From contig SSBO01000009.1 in NCBI GenBank assembly GCA_005281725.1, positions 926,127-990,126 of the forward strand: a DNA stretch of 64,000 nucleotides, written 5' to 3'. Position numbers and translations under genes: made by a program. Each line of letters opens with the position of its first letter. Position 1 is the first letter of the stretch. Source of the stretch: Wuchereria bancrofti (Eukaryota > Nematoda > Chromadorea > Rhabditida > Onchocercidae). The notes under the pieces are model-generated. The model had not been told where the DNA came from, did no database searches, and saw only the letters and a list, made by a program, of their open reading frames with translations. Shown one piece after another: positions 1 to 12,476 of the stretch.

Positions 1-2414
1 TAAATTTCTCGAAAAGAAAAAGAGAAGAAGAAAAGTATCAAAAATTAAAATATTAAATAAATATAAATTAAAATATATATTAAATATTAAACAAAAAAAA
101 AAAATTAAAAAATATATATAAACAAAAATTAAAATATTAAACAAAATTCTTGAATATATCGCAATTTCTTCTTTTAATTTAAACATAAAATTCAGATCAT
201 ATCTTTTTCTTTGTTTTTCGTTACGTGACGTGAAAACGTATGATAAATTAAAAAATACGTCATATTTTTTGGGATGAAAAAAACATACTCTCTCCACAAC
301 ATATCATCAAAACTCTCTCTCTCTCTCTCTCTATGATATTCAGCTATTTCGTTTCAGTTTGCAAAATAAATTTAAACTTGAAAACTTGAATTTGAATTGC
401 AAAATTTTAATTTAATTTATTTGGCAATATCATATCACATACATAATTTTGAATATTAATATTAACAACAATCATAGCATTCATTGAAATTTTATCAATA
501 TTTTTGTTTTTGAAATAATTTGAAAAGCTTAGCTAATTAAGCTAATTTAATTATTCTACTACAAACATTCAAAACAACTTTGAAATAATATTAGAAAGAT
601 GAATTCTGCATCATTTATTATCACTATCATATTATCATTATCATATTATCATTATCAAAATCAGCAGCTATAGCACAAAATAAAATTTTATCAAAAAAAA
701 AAAAAAAGATATCAACGAAAAAATGACACAAACATAAAATGTAATTAATATTGAGCAAATTGATGCAATTAAATGAAATTTAATTTTTTCAACTTTAATT
801 ATATAACATTTTTCGTGTGAAATTTCACAAATTTATAATTTAATTTTTCAATTTTTTCTCTTTTCACAAAATCGGGCAGTTATTAGTGATAGCATATTCT
901 GATATCTCATATCAATGATTACATACACATGTAATTAATTAATTATTTATCAATGAATCAAAAAAATTGAATGCATTAAATAAAAGTTTTCCTTTTTTTT
1001 TTTTTCAATTTCACAAAATCAATTCATTAGCTATATATTTTGAATTGATTTGATCTGAAAAAAATTTGAAAAAAAAGACGATTAAAATTGATTTTAATTA
1101 ATTTTGTATTCATTAAATCTTTTCACGTAATCTTTGACGCAATTAAATTTTTTTTCAACTTTTTTTTTCAAATTTTTTTTTATTCTAATAATTTTTTTGT
1201 AAGTATAATTAGAAACTTTAGAAAGTAATCATAACAAAACAAACAGAATTATCGCTTCATAATTGCAATTCATAAATTTAAAAAAAAAAAAAAAAAAAAC
1301 GCAAAATTTTGATAAATTAAATAATAGAACGTTATTATATGGCGCAAATGTCATATAATAGCACTAATGATGTCCTAAAAGAAATAATTTAATCTTATCT
1401 TATCAATATTAACTATACTACTATATATAATAGTCAAAAGAAGCGTTACGTGACGTGATAACGTGTAAAAAATCAAAAAATACGCCATATTTTCTGGGGG
1501 CAAAACCCTCATAGCATGCCATAAAATTCATTTAACAGAGCAAATGTCTAGAATAATTCGTTGATCTTTCGTTGAACAGATAGATAGATTACCCGTAAAA
1601 AGTGAAAATACCGCCAAATAATCTTGCATATAATCAATAAAAATTTTTTTTAGGACTTTTCGACACGGTAATTACTAACATTTGGCGTTTAAAATGAGAT
1701 CGGAAACTAAGCAGTGTAATTGTACTTTATAAATGTAAACAAACTACAATTTAAACTAATTTTAAAGTTTGCAGAAAAGAAAAAAAAAATTTTTTTTTTT
1801 TTTAGAATTTTTGTATGCCAATAATAAGGGAATAAATGTAATAAGAAATAATAATTTTGAAAGATTCTTCCAAATTTTCTCTCTAATAAATTTCTCTTAA
1901 AAAAAAAAAATCAAAAAATTAATGCAAATAATAACAATTTGCGATAAATTTCATTTCAATTGTTTAAATTGAAAGCTAAAATTAAAATTTAAAGCTGAAA
2001 AAAGTGCAAAAGAAAAATTATTTTTAAATTTTCTTAAAATTAACTAATCACTTTTTTCTTTTTTGGAAAAGAAAAATTCGAAATGATATATTTTCGGGAA
2101 TTTTTTTTCTTTTTTTGATTTTTGATAACATACAATTCTAATCAATCAATATGGATTTATACTATCTTATCGCAAATGATTTTAAAATTACATTAAATTT
2201 TTTTGGCAAGTTTTTATTATTTTAAAATTTTTTCTTCTTCTTTTTTTAATGACAAAAGTAGGAAAGCAAAAAAAAGTCAAAATGATAAATGATATGTACA
2301 AGAATGATAAATTCAAATATTGAATAATTCAATTAATTAATATGAATATTAATTAATTCGAATAATAAATTACTTATTTCTTTCTTTTTTTTTTCTGCAA
2401 CATATCATAAATTA
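1..2414. other. AT-rich flank, no gene seen
   Basis: This stretch lies downstream of the minus-strand membrane-protein gene. I see no convincing exon on either strand. It holds homopolymer runs, a short CT array near 313-332, and a diverged pair of about 55-bp direct repeats (219-272 and 1445-1499). Both repeat copies carry the core ACGTGACGTGA followed by a sequence ending in catattttttggg or catattttctggg. Confidence 0.5.
219..1499. repeat. dispersed direct-repeat pair (219-272 / 1445-1499)
   Basis: Two copies about 1.2 kb apart share cgttacgtgacgtga, then an AAAA-rich stretch with an aaaaaatacg core, then catatttt and a G run. The ACGTGACGT core resembles bZIP/CRE-type half-sites. The copies could be remnants of a small mobile element or a duplicated regulatory block, and nothing in the sequence decides between these. 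Confidence 0.5.
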
Positions 2415-5400
2415 TCATAATGATACAGGTGAATTTTTTAATGAATGAACGACAATTGTTGGTGACACCAAATGAATGCTACGTTCATCGATGTAATCCA
2501 AATCTGGCAAATCGATTGGTATTGCACCATCTGATCTAAAAATTTTTAAATTATTATTAAATTTGTAATATTTAATTATTGATGTGTTACTAAAATAAAT
2601 GTTTTAAATTGTCGTTAAATTTGAAAATATTTAATTATTAATGTATTATTAAAATAAATATTTCAATTCATGATTAAATTTGTAACATTTAATTACTAAT
2701 ATATTACTGAAATAAATATTTTAAATTATCATTAAATTCGTAACATTTAATTATTAATATAATACTACAATATATATTTCAATTCATGGTTAAATTTGTA
2801 ATGTTTAATTTTTAATGTATTACTAGGATAATTGATATATTATGATATCTTCAAATAAATAATAATCAATTATCAATCGAATTTTTCTCTTTCATATCCT
2901 CTAAGATTTATCAATTAAAATTATTGCTCATATTTGAAATTAATTTCAAAAAAAAAAATGCATAGATAAATTTTCAAATAATTATTGCATATTGGAAGCT
3001 TTGCAAAATGCATTTTATAACAATCTATAATATATTTATTATTATTATTGTTATTGTTATTATTATTGTTATTATTACTATTATTATCATCATCATCACC
3101 ATTACCATTATTATTATTGTTATTAATTTTATCAATTTATATTGTAATGAATTTGATAATAACTTCTTTTTTCTTTTGTAATAATTATACAAATTAAAAT
3201 AACAATAATTCATACTTTAAGTTAAAAACATTTCATATAATTTAATTAATACTAATATTATCATTTTAAATTAAATAATAATTCTATTTGTAATATATTT
3301 TTATTATTTTAAAAATAAAATTTCATTTCTTTCTCACTTTCTCTAATTACATCTTAAAATAATAAGCTGTTGAAATTTATAAAATATTTTAAAACTATTT
3401 TTTTTTCATTATTTTTCAAAAATAAAAATTAAAAGTAAATTTTAAAAGTTTTTTCTTTTTTTTTTCCTTTAACAAACTAACATGTAAAGCTATCATCAAT
3501 TTTAGCAATAGTTTGTCAAGTTTAACTAAAAAAGTATATCAAAATGCATTTTGGAAAAAGCTAAAGAAAAAAGCAATTATTTTCTCGAAAGGATAAAAAG
3601 GGTAAATAACACATAAACAAAAACAGTGACAAATTTAAAAGGAGAGAGAGAGAGAGGGAGAGAGAGAGGGAATGACAGGGAGTGAAAGATGATAAAATTA
3701 TAAAAATTTGTGAGTTCTAGAAGAACTGATGTAAATCTATTAGCTATAAACATTCGAAAATTTAATTGGAAAAAGAGAAAGCAAATAAAATTAAAGTTTT
3801 ACAATAAATACGGAAATTGTCGAGAAAAAAAAAAGGAAAAAGAAAAAAATAACCAAAATGATAACAAAATAATTTTTAAATTACATCAAAAAATGATAAA
3901 TTTAATCATTGAAATGAATAATTGTAAAAAAAACAATGTCTTTTTTAAAAAAAAAATAATTTTTTTTTAAAATTATAACAATATTTTAGATTAATTTTAT
4001 TAGCAAAAAAGCAATTATTCAAAAATAAATAATAATTTTAATTAATGAATATAATTAACCGAAAAAAAAATGAAAATTTGACAAAATATCGCTAAAAAAA
4101 TATAATATTAAATAATAAAAGTAAGAGAAAATTATTAGTAAAGATAGGAAAGGAAGAAAAATAGTTAAAATTTAATAATTTCTTTATCTGTTAAAATATA
4201 TTTTTTTATAATTTCATATAATTTCACATTGATAAAATTTTCTGCATCGTTTATTATCAACAAATATTCTTATTATTTTTGATAATAATTATTAATTCAT
4301 TTAGAATTGTAAAATTATTTTTATGCAAATTCTTATGTATATGTATTTTACATAATATAAATTTATAATAAAAGTATTTCTTAAACTTAAAAGTATTTCA
4401 ATTTAAATTTTTATAAAATAAAAAAAAAATGATAAATAAATGAAGAGAGAAAATTTTAATTATGAAAAGTAAAGAAAAAAAAAAGAAGAAAATTTAACCT
4501 TAATAAAATTTTATTCGGTGTATCGTGTAAAATTTCATTGAATTCATTTTGTTGTTGTGGCGGTATTGTCTGACGATATGAATGTTTCGAATAATGATTT
4601 TTCCGCTGACAAAATTTATCTTTCAGAAATATGAAAAGTAAAATTATGAGAGCTATTAAAGCAACAGTAAATGTAAATATTAGCAAATATTTGTTTATTG
4701 TTTCGCCTTGCATTACACTGAAAACAAAAAACAAAAATAATAAACAATAAACAAAAAAATTTATTTTTTAATTTTTCTTTTCAAAATTTTTGCCAATAAA
4801 AATTTCTTTAAAATTTAACTTTTTTTTTTTTTTAAATTAAAAATGTAAGCTAATATTGCGTGCTAATGAAACACAGATGCGAAATTTGTAAAGTTTGAAT
4901 AATGAAAAAAGAAAAATAAATTACAAGTTGCATACAAATGAGAGAAATAACAATGAGAAAAAATTTATAGCAATCGAAGAGAAATAAAATAAAATTTAAA
5001 AAGAAAAAGAGTTTAGATTAAAATTTTGTTATTTGCAAAGCAATAATTAGCAAAGTTTTAAAATTTATAAAAATATTGGTTAGATAAAAGTTTTACTGCT
5101 TGTAATGGAGTAATTTTGAATTTATAAATGAAATTATTGGGGATTGAACTATTTTGAAATAATTATCAACAATTTAAAAAAGATCTCATTTATCAATTAA
5201 TATTAATTTTTCACGCATAACTATTTGACAAAATTATTCAACAATAATTAATTAATGCAAAAATTAATTGAAAAATTTCAAAACTTTTATTCAAATAATT
5301 AATCATATTTAAAAAAAAATGAAGGAATCAAAAATGTACGTTAATTTGTTTTAAAAAAAATGTCAACTTTTTGCATTTGCAAAATAAATAAAAAATTTTG

Positions 5401-7650
5401 AATGAATTTTTGATGAAAAAAAAAGTGTGAAAGAAAAACTTCGAATTTTTTTTTTTAATACAGAAAAGGAAAGATTATTGGATTCAAAAAAAAAAAAAAT
5501 AAATAAATATTATTTAATGAATCAATGAATAAATGAAATGAGTAGATCGATTGAATTGAAGGATTGATTGATTGATCGGTTAATAAATAGAGAAAATTAA
5601 TGGATCGATGGAATCAATGATCGAAAGGTGATTAGAGGAATCAATGAATAAATAAACGAAATGAGTAGATCGATTGAATTGAAGGATTGATTGATTGATC
5701 GGTTGATAAATAGAGGAAATTAATGGATCGATGGAATCAATGATCGAAAGGTGATTAGAGGAATCAATCAATAAATAAATGAAATGAGTAGATCGATTGA
5801 ATTGAAGGATTGATTGATTGATCGGTTGATAAATAGAGGAAATTAATGGATCGATGGAATCAATGATCGAAAGATGATTAGAGGAATCAATCAATAAATA
5901 AATGAAATGAGTAGATCGATTGAATTGGAGGATTGATTGATTGATCGGTTGATAAATAGAGGAAATTAATGGATCGATGGAATCAATGATCGAAAGATGA
6001 TTAGAGGAATCAATGAAATAGATATCTCTTTTCGCTGAGTAATTTATTACTTCAATTATATTGATTAATTATAAATGATTTGTAATTAGCACACACAGAG
6101 AGAGAGAGAGAAAGGGGATAGAAAGAGGAAAAGAAAGAGAGAGAGAGAGTTTGGCGTTTTATTAACAATTATTTGCTAAAATGTGGGAGAAATATTGCTT
6201 AAATATTGTTTTTTTTTTCCTTTCAATAAATTGGGAAATGGAAAAAATTGAAATGTTAACAAATGAATGAATCATTTATTGCTAATTGTTAAAAAATCAA
6301 TTAATCATATAAAACAAGTAATCAAATTGATAATTGAATATTCGATAAATATTTCCTGGAAATAATCATTCTATATTAGCTATATAATAATTTAAATTTA
6401 TTAAACATACATTTTTGTTTCATATTAATATTATTATAATTTTTGTCAAAAAAAATTAATTATATTAAAAAAGCCAATAAAAATTCATTAATAAATAATA
6501 ATTAAATTAGGAGAGATAGAGAGAGAAGGAAAGAAAGAAAGAAAGAAAGAAAGAAAAAAGCCAATCTGAAATTAAAATTTTCATATGATCAAATTGAAAT
6601 GATTGTTTTTATTTTTATTTCAAATTTTTCATCCCGTTGTTTTCCTTTTCTATTCTTTGATTTATTTCTTGTTTAAAATTAAATGACAACTGATTTGAAT
6701 CATTGAATCTGTGATTTTAGCCAATTAAAACAAGAACAAACATGTTATTTTAGAAAAAAAATAATAATAAAATGAAATAAATGAAATGGAAGGAAGCAAT
6801 TGCTATGCAAAGTTTGTTTGTTCCAAAAAAAAAAAATTCTAAGACCGAAAGAAAAATTCACTAAAGTAATCCGGTCTAAAAATATCCATTATTCCGGTTA
6901 ATAAAACAAGAAAACGGTTAATGCTTGTGTGTGGTCTTTTTCTGTTCTTTGCTTTTTGTTAAAAAAAACAATGAAATTGAAAAAAAAAAAGGAATTTTTA
7001 AATTAAAATGACAAAGTATTCTAAAAATAATTTCATTCCTCAAAAAAAAAAAATAAATAAATAAATAAAAATGAAATAAAAATAAAAGTGAAATTCTGCA
7101 ATTGCAAAAATGAAATGTATGAGTTAATGAGCAGAATTAAAAAAAAATTATATATTTCAAAACTAAGAATCATTTCTTCTTCTTTTTTTTTAACAAAAAG
7201 ATGAAAATTAATAATTAATGAAATAAATTTTTCTTAAATTTTCTCAAGATTTAGAAAAAAATTTGAAAAATATTAAAATGCTAAAGAATAAATTTTTATA
7301 TATAACTTTAATTAAGATTGTATAAACAAAGGCCCATTTGGTGTTTATAGCAATAGCATAAATCAAATATAACTGAGTGATAGAACTAAACTTTAAACTT
7401 TACAACCTTTATCTAAGTGAACCTTAACCTTTAGTTCTTAACGGCTATTAATTAAATTAGTCATTAATTACAACAATCAATTAAGAAATGTATAGAAATG
7501 ATCGGTTAAAGGTTAAAGGTTAAGTGGCCAATTGAAAAATAATATATATTTTGTGGATGCTAATATTTCCATCTTTCAAATGAATGACACTTAATCATTT
7601 TACTTCCTAACCTCTGACCTTTGTTATTTACAGTACAATCCATTCGTGTC
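2415..7650 (-). CDS. single-pass membrane protein with Ig-like extracellular end (partial, 5' exons not found)
   Basis: I do not recognise the family. Three exons join in phase on the minus strand: 7650-7612 (tentative), 4717-4499 and 2535-2415, ending in TGA. The middle exon is bounded by TTTTCAG and AAG|GTTAAA. It encodes one hydrophobic segment (starting KYLLIFTFTVALIALIILLF) followed by a basic, polar cytosolic stretch. The last exon encodes an acidic tail (DGAIPIDLPDLDYIDERS) and ends in PVSL, a possible PDZ-type terminus. The tentative 39-nt exon reads TRMDCTVNNKGQ. This resembles the F-G strand end of an Ig C2 domain (C-x-V-x-N-x-x-G), and its phase-2 end matches the next exon. The arrangement suggests an Ig-type receptor or adhesion molecule; that is inference. 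Intron 4718-7611 holds a 123-bp tandem array, and intron 2536-4498 holds a 58-bp array. Confidence 0.65.
2556..2830. repeat. 58-bp tandem repeat, about 4.6 copies
   Basis: The motif aaattYg recurs at about 2559, 2617, 2676, 2734 and 2792, each followed by taa(ta/ca)tttaatta. The array sits in an intron about 20 bp from the last exon of the membrane-protein gene. I see no copy of the splice acceptor in the unit. Confidence 0.8.
3040..3125. repeat. trinucleotide-type array (TTA/TTG/TCA)
   Basis: A simple-sequence run of ttattattg, ttattac and catcatcac units. The minus-strand reading frame through it is a low-complexity artefact. Confidence 0.85.
5520..6015. repeat. 123-bp tandem repeat, 4 copies
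   Basis: The landmark agtagatcgattgaatt recurs at 5541, 5664, 5787 and 5910, exactly 123 bp apart. The copies are nearly identical and rich in GATC, GATT and GAATCAAT words. Because 123 is divisible by 3, one frame stays open on the minus strand; I treat that as an artefact. The array lies inside an intron of the membrane-protein gene. Confidence 0.9.
6096..6556. repeat. purine-rich simple repeats (GA)n and (GAAA)n
   Basis: GA-rich runs lie at about 6096-6150, and a (gaaa)n run lies at about 6530-6556. They are intronic, and no gene content is seen between them. Confidence 0.75.
7390..7625. other. cluster of AGGTTA/AACCTT half-site-like words
   Basis: Around 7421-7440 there is ccttaaccttt, and around 7504-7522 there is ggttaaaggttaaaggttaa, so inverted and directly repeated AGGTTA words lie close together. 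Further aacctctgacct words follow at about 7610. Direct repeats of AGGTYA with 1-nt spacing are typical nuclear-receptor targets. No function is shown here, and chance in an AT-rich intron is possible. Confidence 0.3.
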
Positions 7651-7850
7651 CTGAATTTCATCAATATAGCTTATCAGATAATAAGTGATAATGATAAATT
7701 ACTCCAAATGCATCTATGGAACTATCAAACAAAAAAAAATTATTTAAGGTAAATGCAAAATAAAATTGTTCAAGGTAAATTAATTTTCTAAATTTTCATC
7801 AAAAAACTTAAATAAATAATCAAAAATAAATAATCATCAAAAAACTTAAA

Positions 7851-8285
7851 TAAATAACTTAAATAATTTAAATTAATGACTGACACAATAAAACTAAGAA
7901 AAAAATGAACAATAAAAACTTTTGATTTGGAAATAATCAAAGAGATAAAAAAGATTTTCTCATATAAAAGAAAAAATATGAAAATTTAGCTAAAAATAAA
8001 AAAGAAAAATAAAAAATAAAATGAAATCTTTCGAAAATAAGTTTGAAAAATTGATTTTCTTTCTTTTTTAAATGACAAATAAGAAACTAAAATTGAAAAT
8101 TAAGAGAACTTTGACAATTTTACAAATGAAAATAAAGAGAATCAGAATAGAATCAATATAGAAGTTTGAAAATTTTATAAAAGTAGTGCTTCTTAACTTA
8201 AATAATTTAAATTAATAACTGATAAAATAAAAACTAAGAAACAAAATGAACAATAAAAACTTTTGGTTTGGAAATAATCAAATAT
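7851..8285. repeat. direct repeat of about 90 bp, two copies
   Basis: The block running from acttaaataatttaaattaa to ggaaataatcaaa occurs at about 7857-7945 and again at about 8195-8285, with about 90% agreement by eye. It is non-coding. Confidence 0.7.
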
Positions 8286-9179
8286 TAAAAAAATGCATAT
8301 GTTTAATCAAATGTTCAAAATATCAAATAACGAAATATCGACCAGATGAGACAAATTCCGCTCATTCAATTAAAATTTGAAACTTGAAAAATAGCAGAAA
8401 AAAAATTTTTTTTTCGGTGGAATATTAGAAATGAGAATAATTATTAATTACTGTTTGTTAGTTATCTTAAGCAAATTATTAACTTTTATAAAATTCATAA
8501 AGAAGTTTTTAAAAAAGAGAAAATTTTTGTAGGAAAAGGAATAAATTAGCAAAATATATTAAACTTTATAAATTTCATTGAAAAATTTTTTAGGAAAAGT
8601 ATTATATCAACTAAATATAGATTTGTATATATTTATAAAAATAGATATTGAATTTTTTTTTTTTTTTTGCTTATATCTAAATTTTAAATAATCTTTCAAA
8701 AAGAAAAAAAAGGGAAAAATGATTGATTTCACAAATGGAAAAGAAAAATATTTTACATATGCATTGAAATTTTTAGTGAATTTCAACAAAAAAAAAAGAA
8801 AAAAAGAAAGAAAAAAAGAAAAAAAAGTGAAATAAAAGAAAATATTTTGTCTTAAAAACTGAAATCATTTTTTAAAACTATGAAAGAATTTCAAAATAGA
8901 TTGAATTAATTTAATATATAAAATTTATTCAATAATAAATTCGCAAAAAAAAAGAAGAAATCATTGATAAGAAAATGATAGGTTAATTAATAGGTAATTT
9001 ATAATAAAATTCTAAATTAAAAATTAAGAAAAAAAAAAAGGGCAAAATTATATGAATTGTATTGATATCTCAGATATTTGTTGCTATTAGATTTTGGAAA
9101 AGTATAACAAAATGTGTTAACGTGTAATAGTTGTTATCACATTCAGGAAACATGCAACATGATAAGATAATATCGTCGT

Positions 9180-9880
9180 TGTCAGATCCGGAAAGAATGC
9201 AACAAAACGGTGCCAGATCCGGTGAGAATGTAACAATGCGGTATTAGATTCGGTGAGAATGTAACAGGACCAGATCAGATCCGGTGAGAATGCAACAAGA
9301 AGGTATTAGATCTGATGAGAATGCAACAGGACCAGATCAGATCCGGTGAGAATACAACAAGAAGGTATTAGATCTGATGAGAATGCAACAGGACCAGATC
9401 AGATCCGGTGAGAATACAACAAGAAGGTATTAGATCTGGTGAGAATGCAACAGGACCAGATCAGATCCGGTGAGAATGCAACAAGAAGGTATTAGATCCG
9501 ATGAAAATGTAACAGGGCCAGATCAGATCCGGTGAAAATGCAACAGAACCAGGTCAGATCCGCTAAGAATGCAAAAGACGGGATCAGATCCGGTGAGAAC
9601 GCAACAAGACGGTATTAGATCCGCTAAGAATGCAACAGGGCCAGATCAGATTCGGTGAGAATGCAACAAGAAGGTACTAGATCCGATGAAAATGTAACAG
9701 GGCCAGATCAGATCCGGTGAAAATGCAACAGAACCAGGTCAGATCCGCTAAGAATGCAAAAGACGGGATCAGATCCGGTGAGAATGCAACAAGAAGGTAT
9801 TAGATCCGTTGAGAATGCAACAGGACGTTGTCAGATCCGGTAAAATCGCAAAAGATAGGAACAGATCCTTTGAGAATGCA
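9180..9880. repeat. 31-bp satellite-like array, about 22 copies
   Basis: The word gatcYg or gattcg recurs at 9185, 9216, 9247, 9278, 9309 and onward at 31-bp steps, each followed by gtgagaatgcaaca. Alternate units differ (aagaaggtatta versus ggaccagatc), giving a 62-bp dimer. Base composition is clearly less AT-rich than the surroundings. No long frame is conserved, so I call it non-coding. Confidence 0.9.
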
Positions 9881-11739
9881 ACAAAACGATGTCAAATTCG
9901 ATCTCAGAGTGAATATAACATGACAGGATGATATCAGTGTTGTCAGATTCGGGACGAGTATAACGGATAGAATAGAATAGAAAGAACCGGCAAAATAGAA
10001 AGGAAATGACAAGTTGTTATCAATGAGTTGAACGAACGAATATACTGCAATGACAGCTGTTCGAAATTCATTTCTAATAAGTTAAAAGTGTTTGTTTAAA
10101 TTATCCAAAAATAAAAATAAAATCCTTTCTTCTTTTTTTTTTTCTTTCTTTTTTTATTTTCGCTATAACAAATTTCAATTAATTTCAACAAACAAAAAAA
10201 AAAAAAAAGAAGGAAAAAACTGTGACATATTTTTTGTCATTCCAAAAAGAAAAAAAAATGCATTTTTCTTTTAGTATTCGAATTATTAGCAAATAATTAA
10301 GATGAATAATATAATTAATAAGATTGGAAGATAATTATTTGATAAGCATTATGACAATTATTATCAATAAAAAATATTAATTTAATTCAATATATTTAAT
10401 TTAACTCAATTAAAATACGATATAATAGAAATGAGTTATTAAAAAAAAATAAATAAATAAAATCATCAATTGTAAGTATAATGAGATAAACGAAAATTGA
10501 AAAGATTTGATAATAATAATAGTAATGAAAATAAGAAAAATAATAATACTATTAAAAAAATTAACAAATTACTGATGAATTTTAATTATTAATAAACTAA
10601 AAATTAATACAATTTTTAGTTTATTAATTAAAATTTCAAAAATTAAAATTTCATCGATAAAATCAATTTCAGTGTTGAAATGATCCAAATGATACAGCAA
10701 TTAGTAGTGTAAAATAATTATTAAATTAGCAATATTTAAATAAAAGTTTAAAGTTAGTTGCAAAATGTTCCGTAAATTTTTCACTTTATAATAAGTTTTT
10801 TTTAAAAAAAAATCTTGCAAATAATTTGAAAATGTTAATTTCGAAAATTTTGCAAATTTGAAAATGTCAGTTAGGCGTGTATGTATTATTATTTAGTATT
10901 ATTATTATTATTAAAAATCCAGTAATTAAAATTATAGTAATTAAGTTAAATGGATAATAAAAGCTAAAGATATTGATAAAATTACGGGAACAATCAGTAA
11001 ATTTATTAATAATTATTGCTAAAAATCAGAAAATTTGATGAATTTATTTTTGTTTACAGCAAAATTTTATTGCTAAAATTGGTGCCAATTTCAATTGTTC
11101 GAATTGAAATAAGCAAAAAGTCATTAAATTTATGCTAATAACATTTTTATTTGACTTTCAAAAAATATTTCCATTTCGATTTTTAAATAATTCAAAGTTA
11201 GAAAAAAACAAAAACTTATGAAAAATTAAGCAATTAAAAAGTTGCAAACTTGTTTTTTATTCTGCAAAATTGCAGAAACAATGAGTAAATTTATTAATAA
11301 TTGTTTTTTTTTTTTTTTTAAATAAATGATTATATTATTTAGCATTTCTTCATTTTACGATTATTATCAAAAATATGGAAATTTGATAAATTTATTTTTT
11401 TACATTTTCGTAAAATAAACTTATTAAATTATGCGAAATTTCCTTTAAGGCTTGCTAATTATGCATTTGTGTGACAGATTTTTTAGGCTAGCAAAAAATT
11501 TTTTGATTGAAATATGCACTAATTGAATAAATTTAATTTGATGTTACTGAAGTGTAACATTTTAAAATTCTATTTTCTTCTTTTTTTACTTTTAAAAATC
11601 GAAACATTTTACATTTCAAATATTTTGCAATTTTTCTCTCAAAATTAAACATATTTTATAGTATTAATTTTAATAATGAAATTTTTTTTTAATAGTTTAA
11701 ATCATAATTAAGAAAAAATTTTTTTTGTCAATTTCAAAG

Positions 11740-11834
11740 AATTGATTACTTCAAACAAGAAAAAAGAAATGGAAGAAAAATTAAAAAAACAAAATAAAAA
11801 GGAAAAAGAAGCCAAGGAAGAGAAGTTATACAAA
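11740..11834 (+). CDS. tentative single Lys/Glu-rich exon
   Basis: A stretch reading MEEKLKKQNKKEKEAKEEKL in one frame ends at AAA|GTAAGT, a perfect donor, and a TTTCAAAG acceptor-like site precedes it. Codons such as GCC AAG GAA GAG AAG are less AT-biased than the surroundings. I found no partner exon. It could equally be a purine-rich non-coding run beside a chance donor. Confidence 0.25.
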
Positions 11835-12405
11835 GTAAGTTTTCTAACAAAAAAAAAAAAAGTTATCTTTGAAGTAATTAATCTTTTAGCAATTTTAAAA
11901 AATTGAGTGAAAAATTAACTTTGAACATAGCGCCTTGCAATAAATTATTAATTATTTCACAAGTTATTGTAAATTTATATGCTAACAAAATGTTAATGTA
12001 TTATCAAAATTCAAATAAATTTTTAAAATTATATCATTTCATTTATTAATTTAAATGAAATTATTATCTGATAAAATAAAATTATGAAGCGCAAAAAAAA
12101 AAAAAAACAAGACGAAAAAATTTTAAGTTTTTCTCTTATATTTCTGTCTTAATTATTGAATAATGAGAAATGAATAATCAATGAAATATGAAATTCTCTT
12201 TTAAATTCTTTTAAAATTCTCTAACAGCAAATTAAATGATGGAGGAAAAATTTAAATCTTTAAAAATGAAATGAAAAAAAAAAAAAAAAAACGAATTAAA
12301 TATATTGTGGCGTTCGATAAAGGCCTATAAGAGCATCAAAGATAAATTACTTCCATCTAATCTGCTATTAGTTTTTATTGATTATAAGCAAAAACGTTTG
12401 TGAAT

Positions 12406-12476
12406 TGGCTTGGCTTAGTTTGGCTTGGCTTGGCTTAGCTTGGCTTAGCTTGGCTTGGCTTGGCTTAGCTTAGCTT
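12406..12476. repeat. TTGGC/TTAGC pentamer array
   Basis: About fourteen near-perfect TGGCT or TAGCT pentamers in a row (ttggcttggcttagcttggc and so on). This is strikingly G/C-containing simple sequence within AT-rich DNA. Confidence 0.85.

Noticed and set aside
5580..5894. 104-codon minus frame with repeated NHLSIIDSIDPLI
   Set aside because: It exists only because a 123-bp non-coding tandem unit is divisible by three. There is no start context, motif or splice site.
9800..10012. 70-codon minus frame
   Set aside because: It covers the end of the 31-bp satellite array and has no coding features of its own.
12300..12390. Short open stretch WRSIKAYKSIKDKLLPSN on the plus strand
   Set aside because: It has no acceptor or donor at suitable positions and no partner exon. 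Chance is likely.
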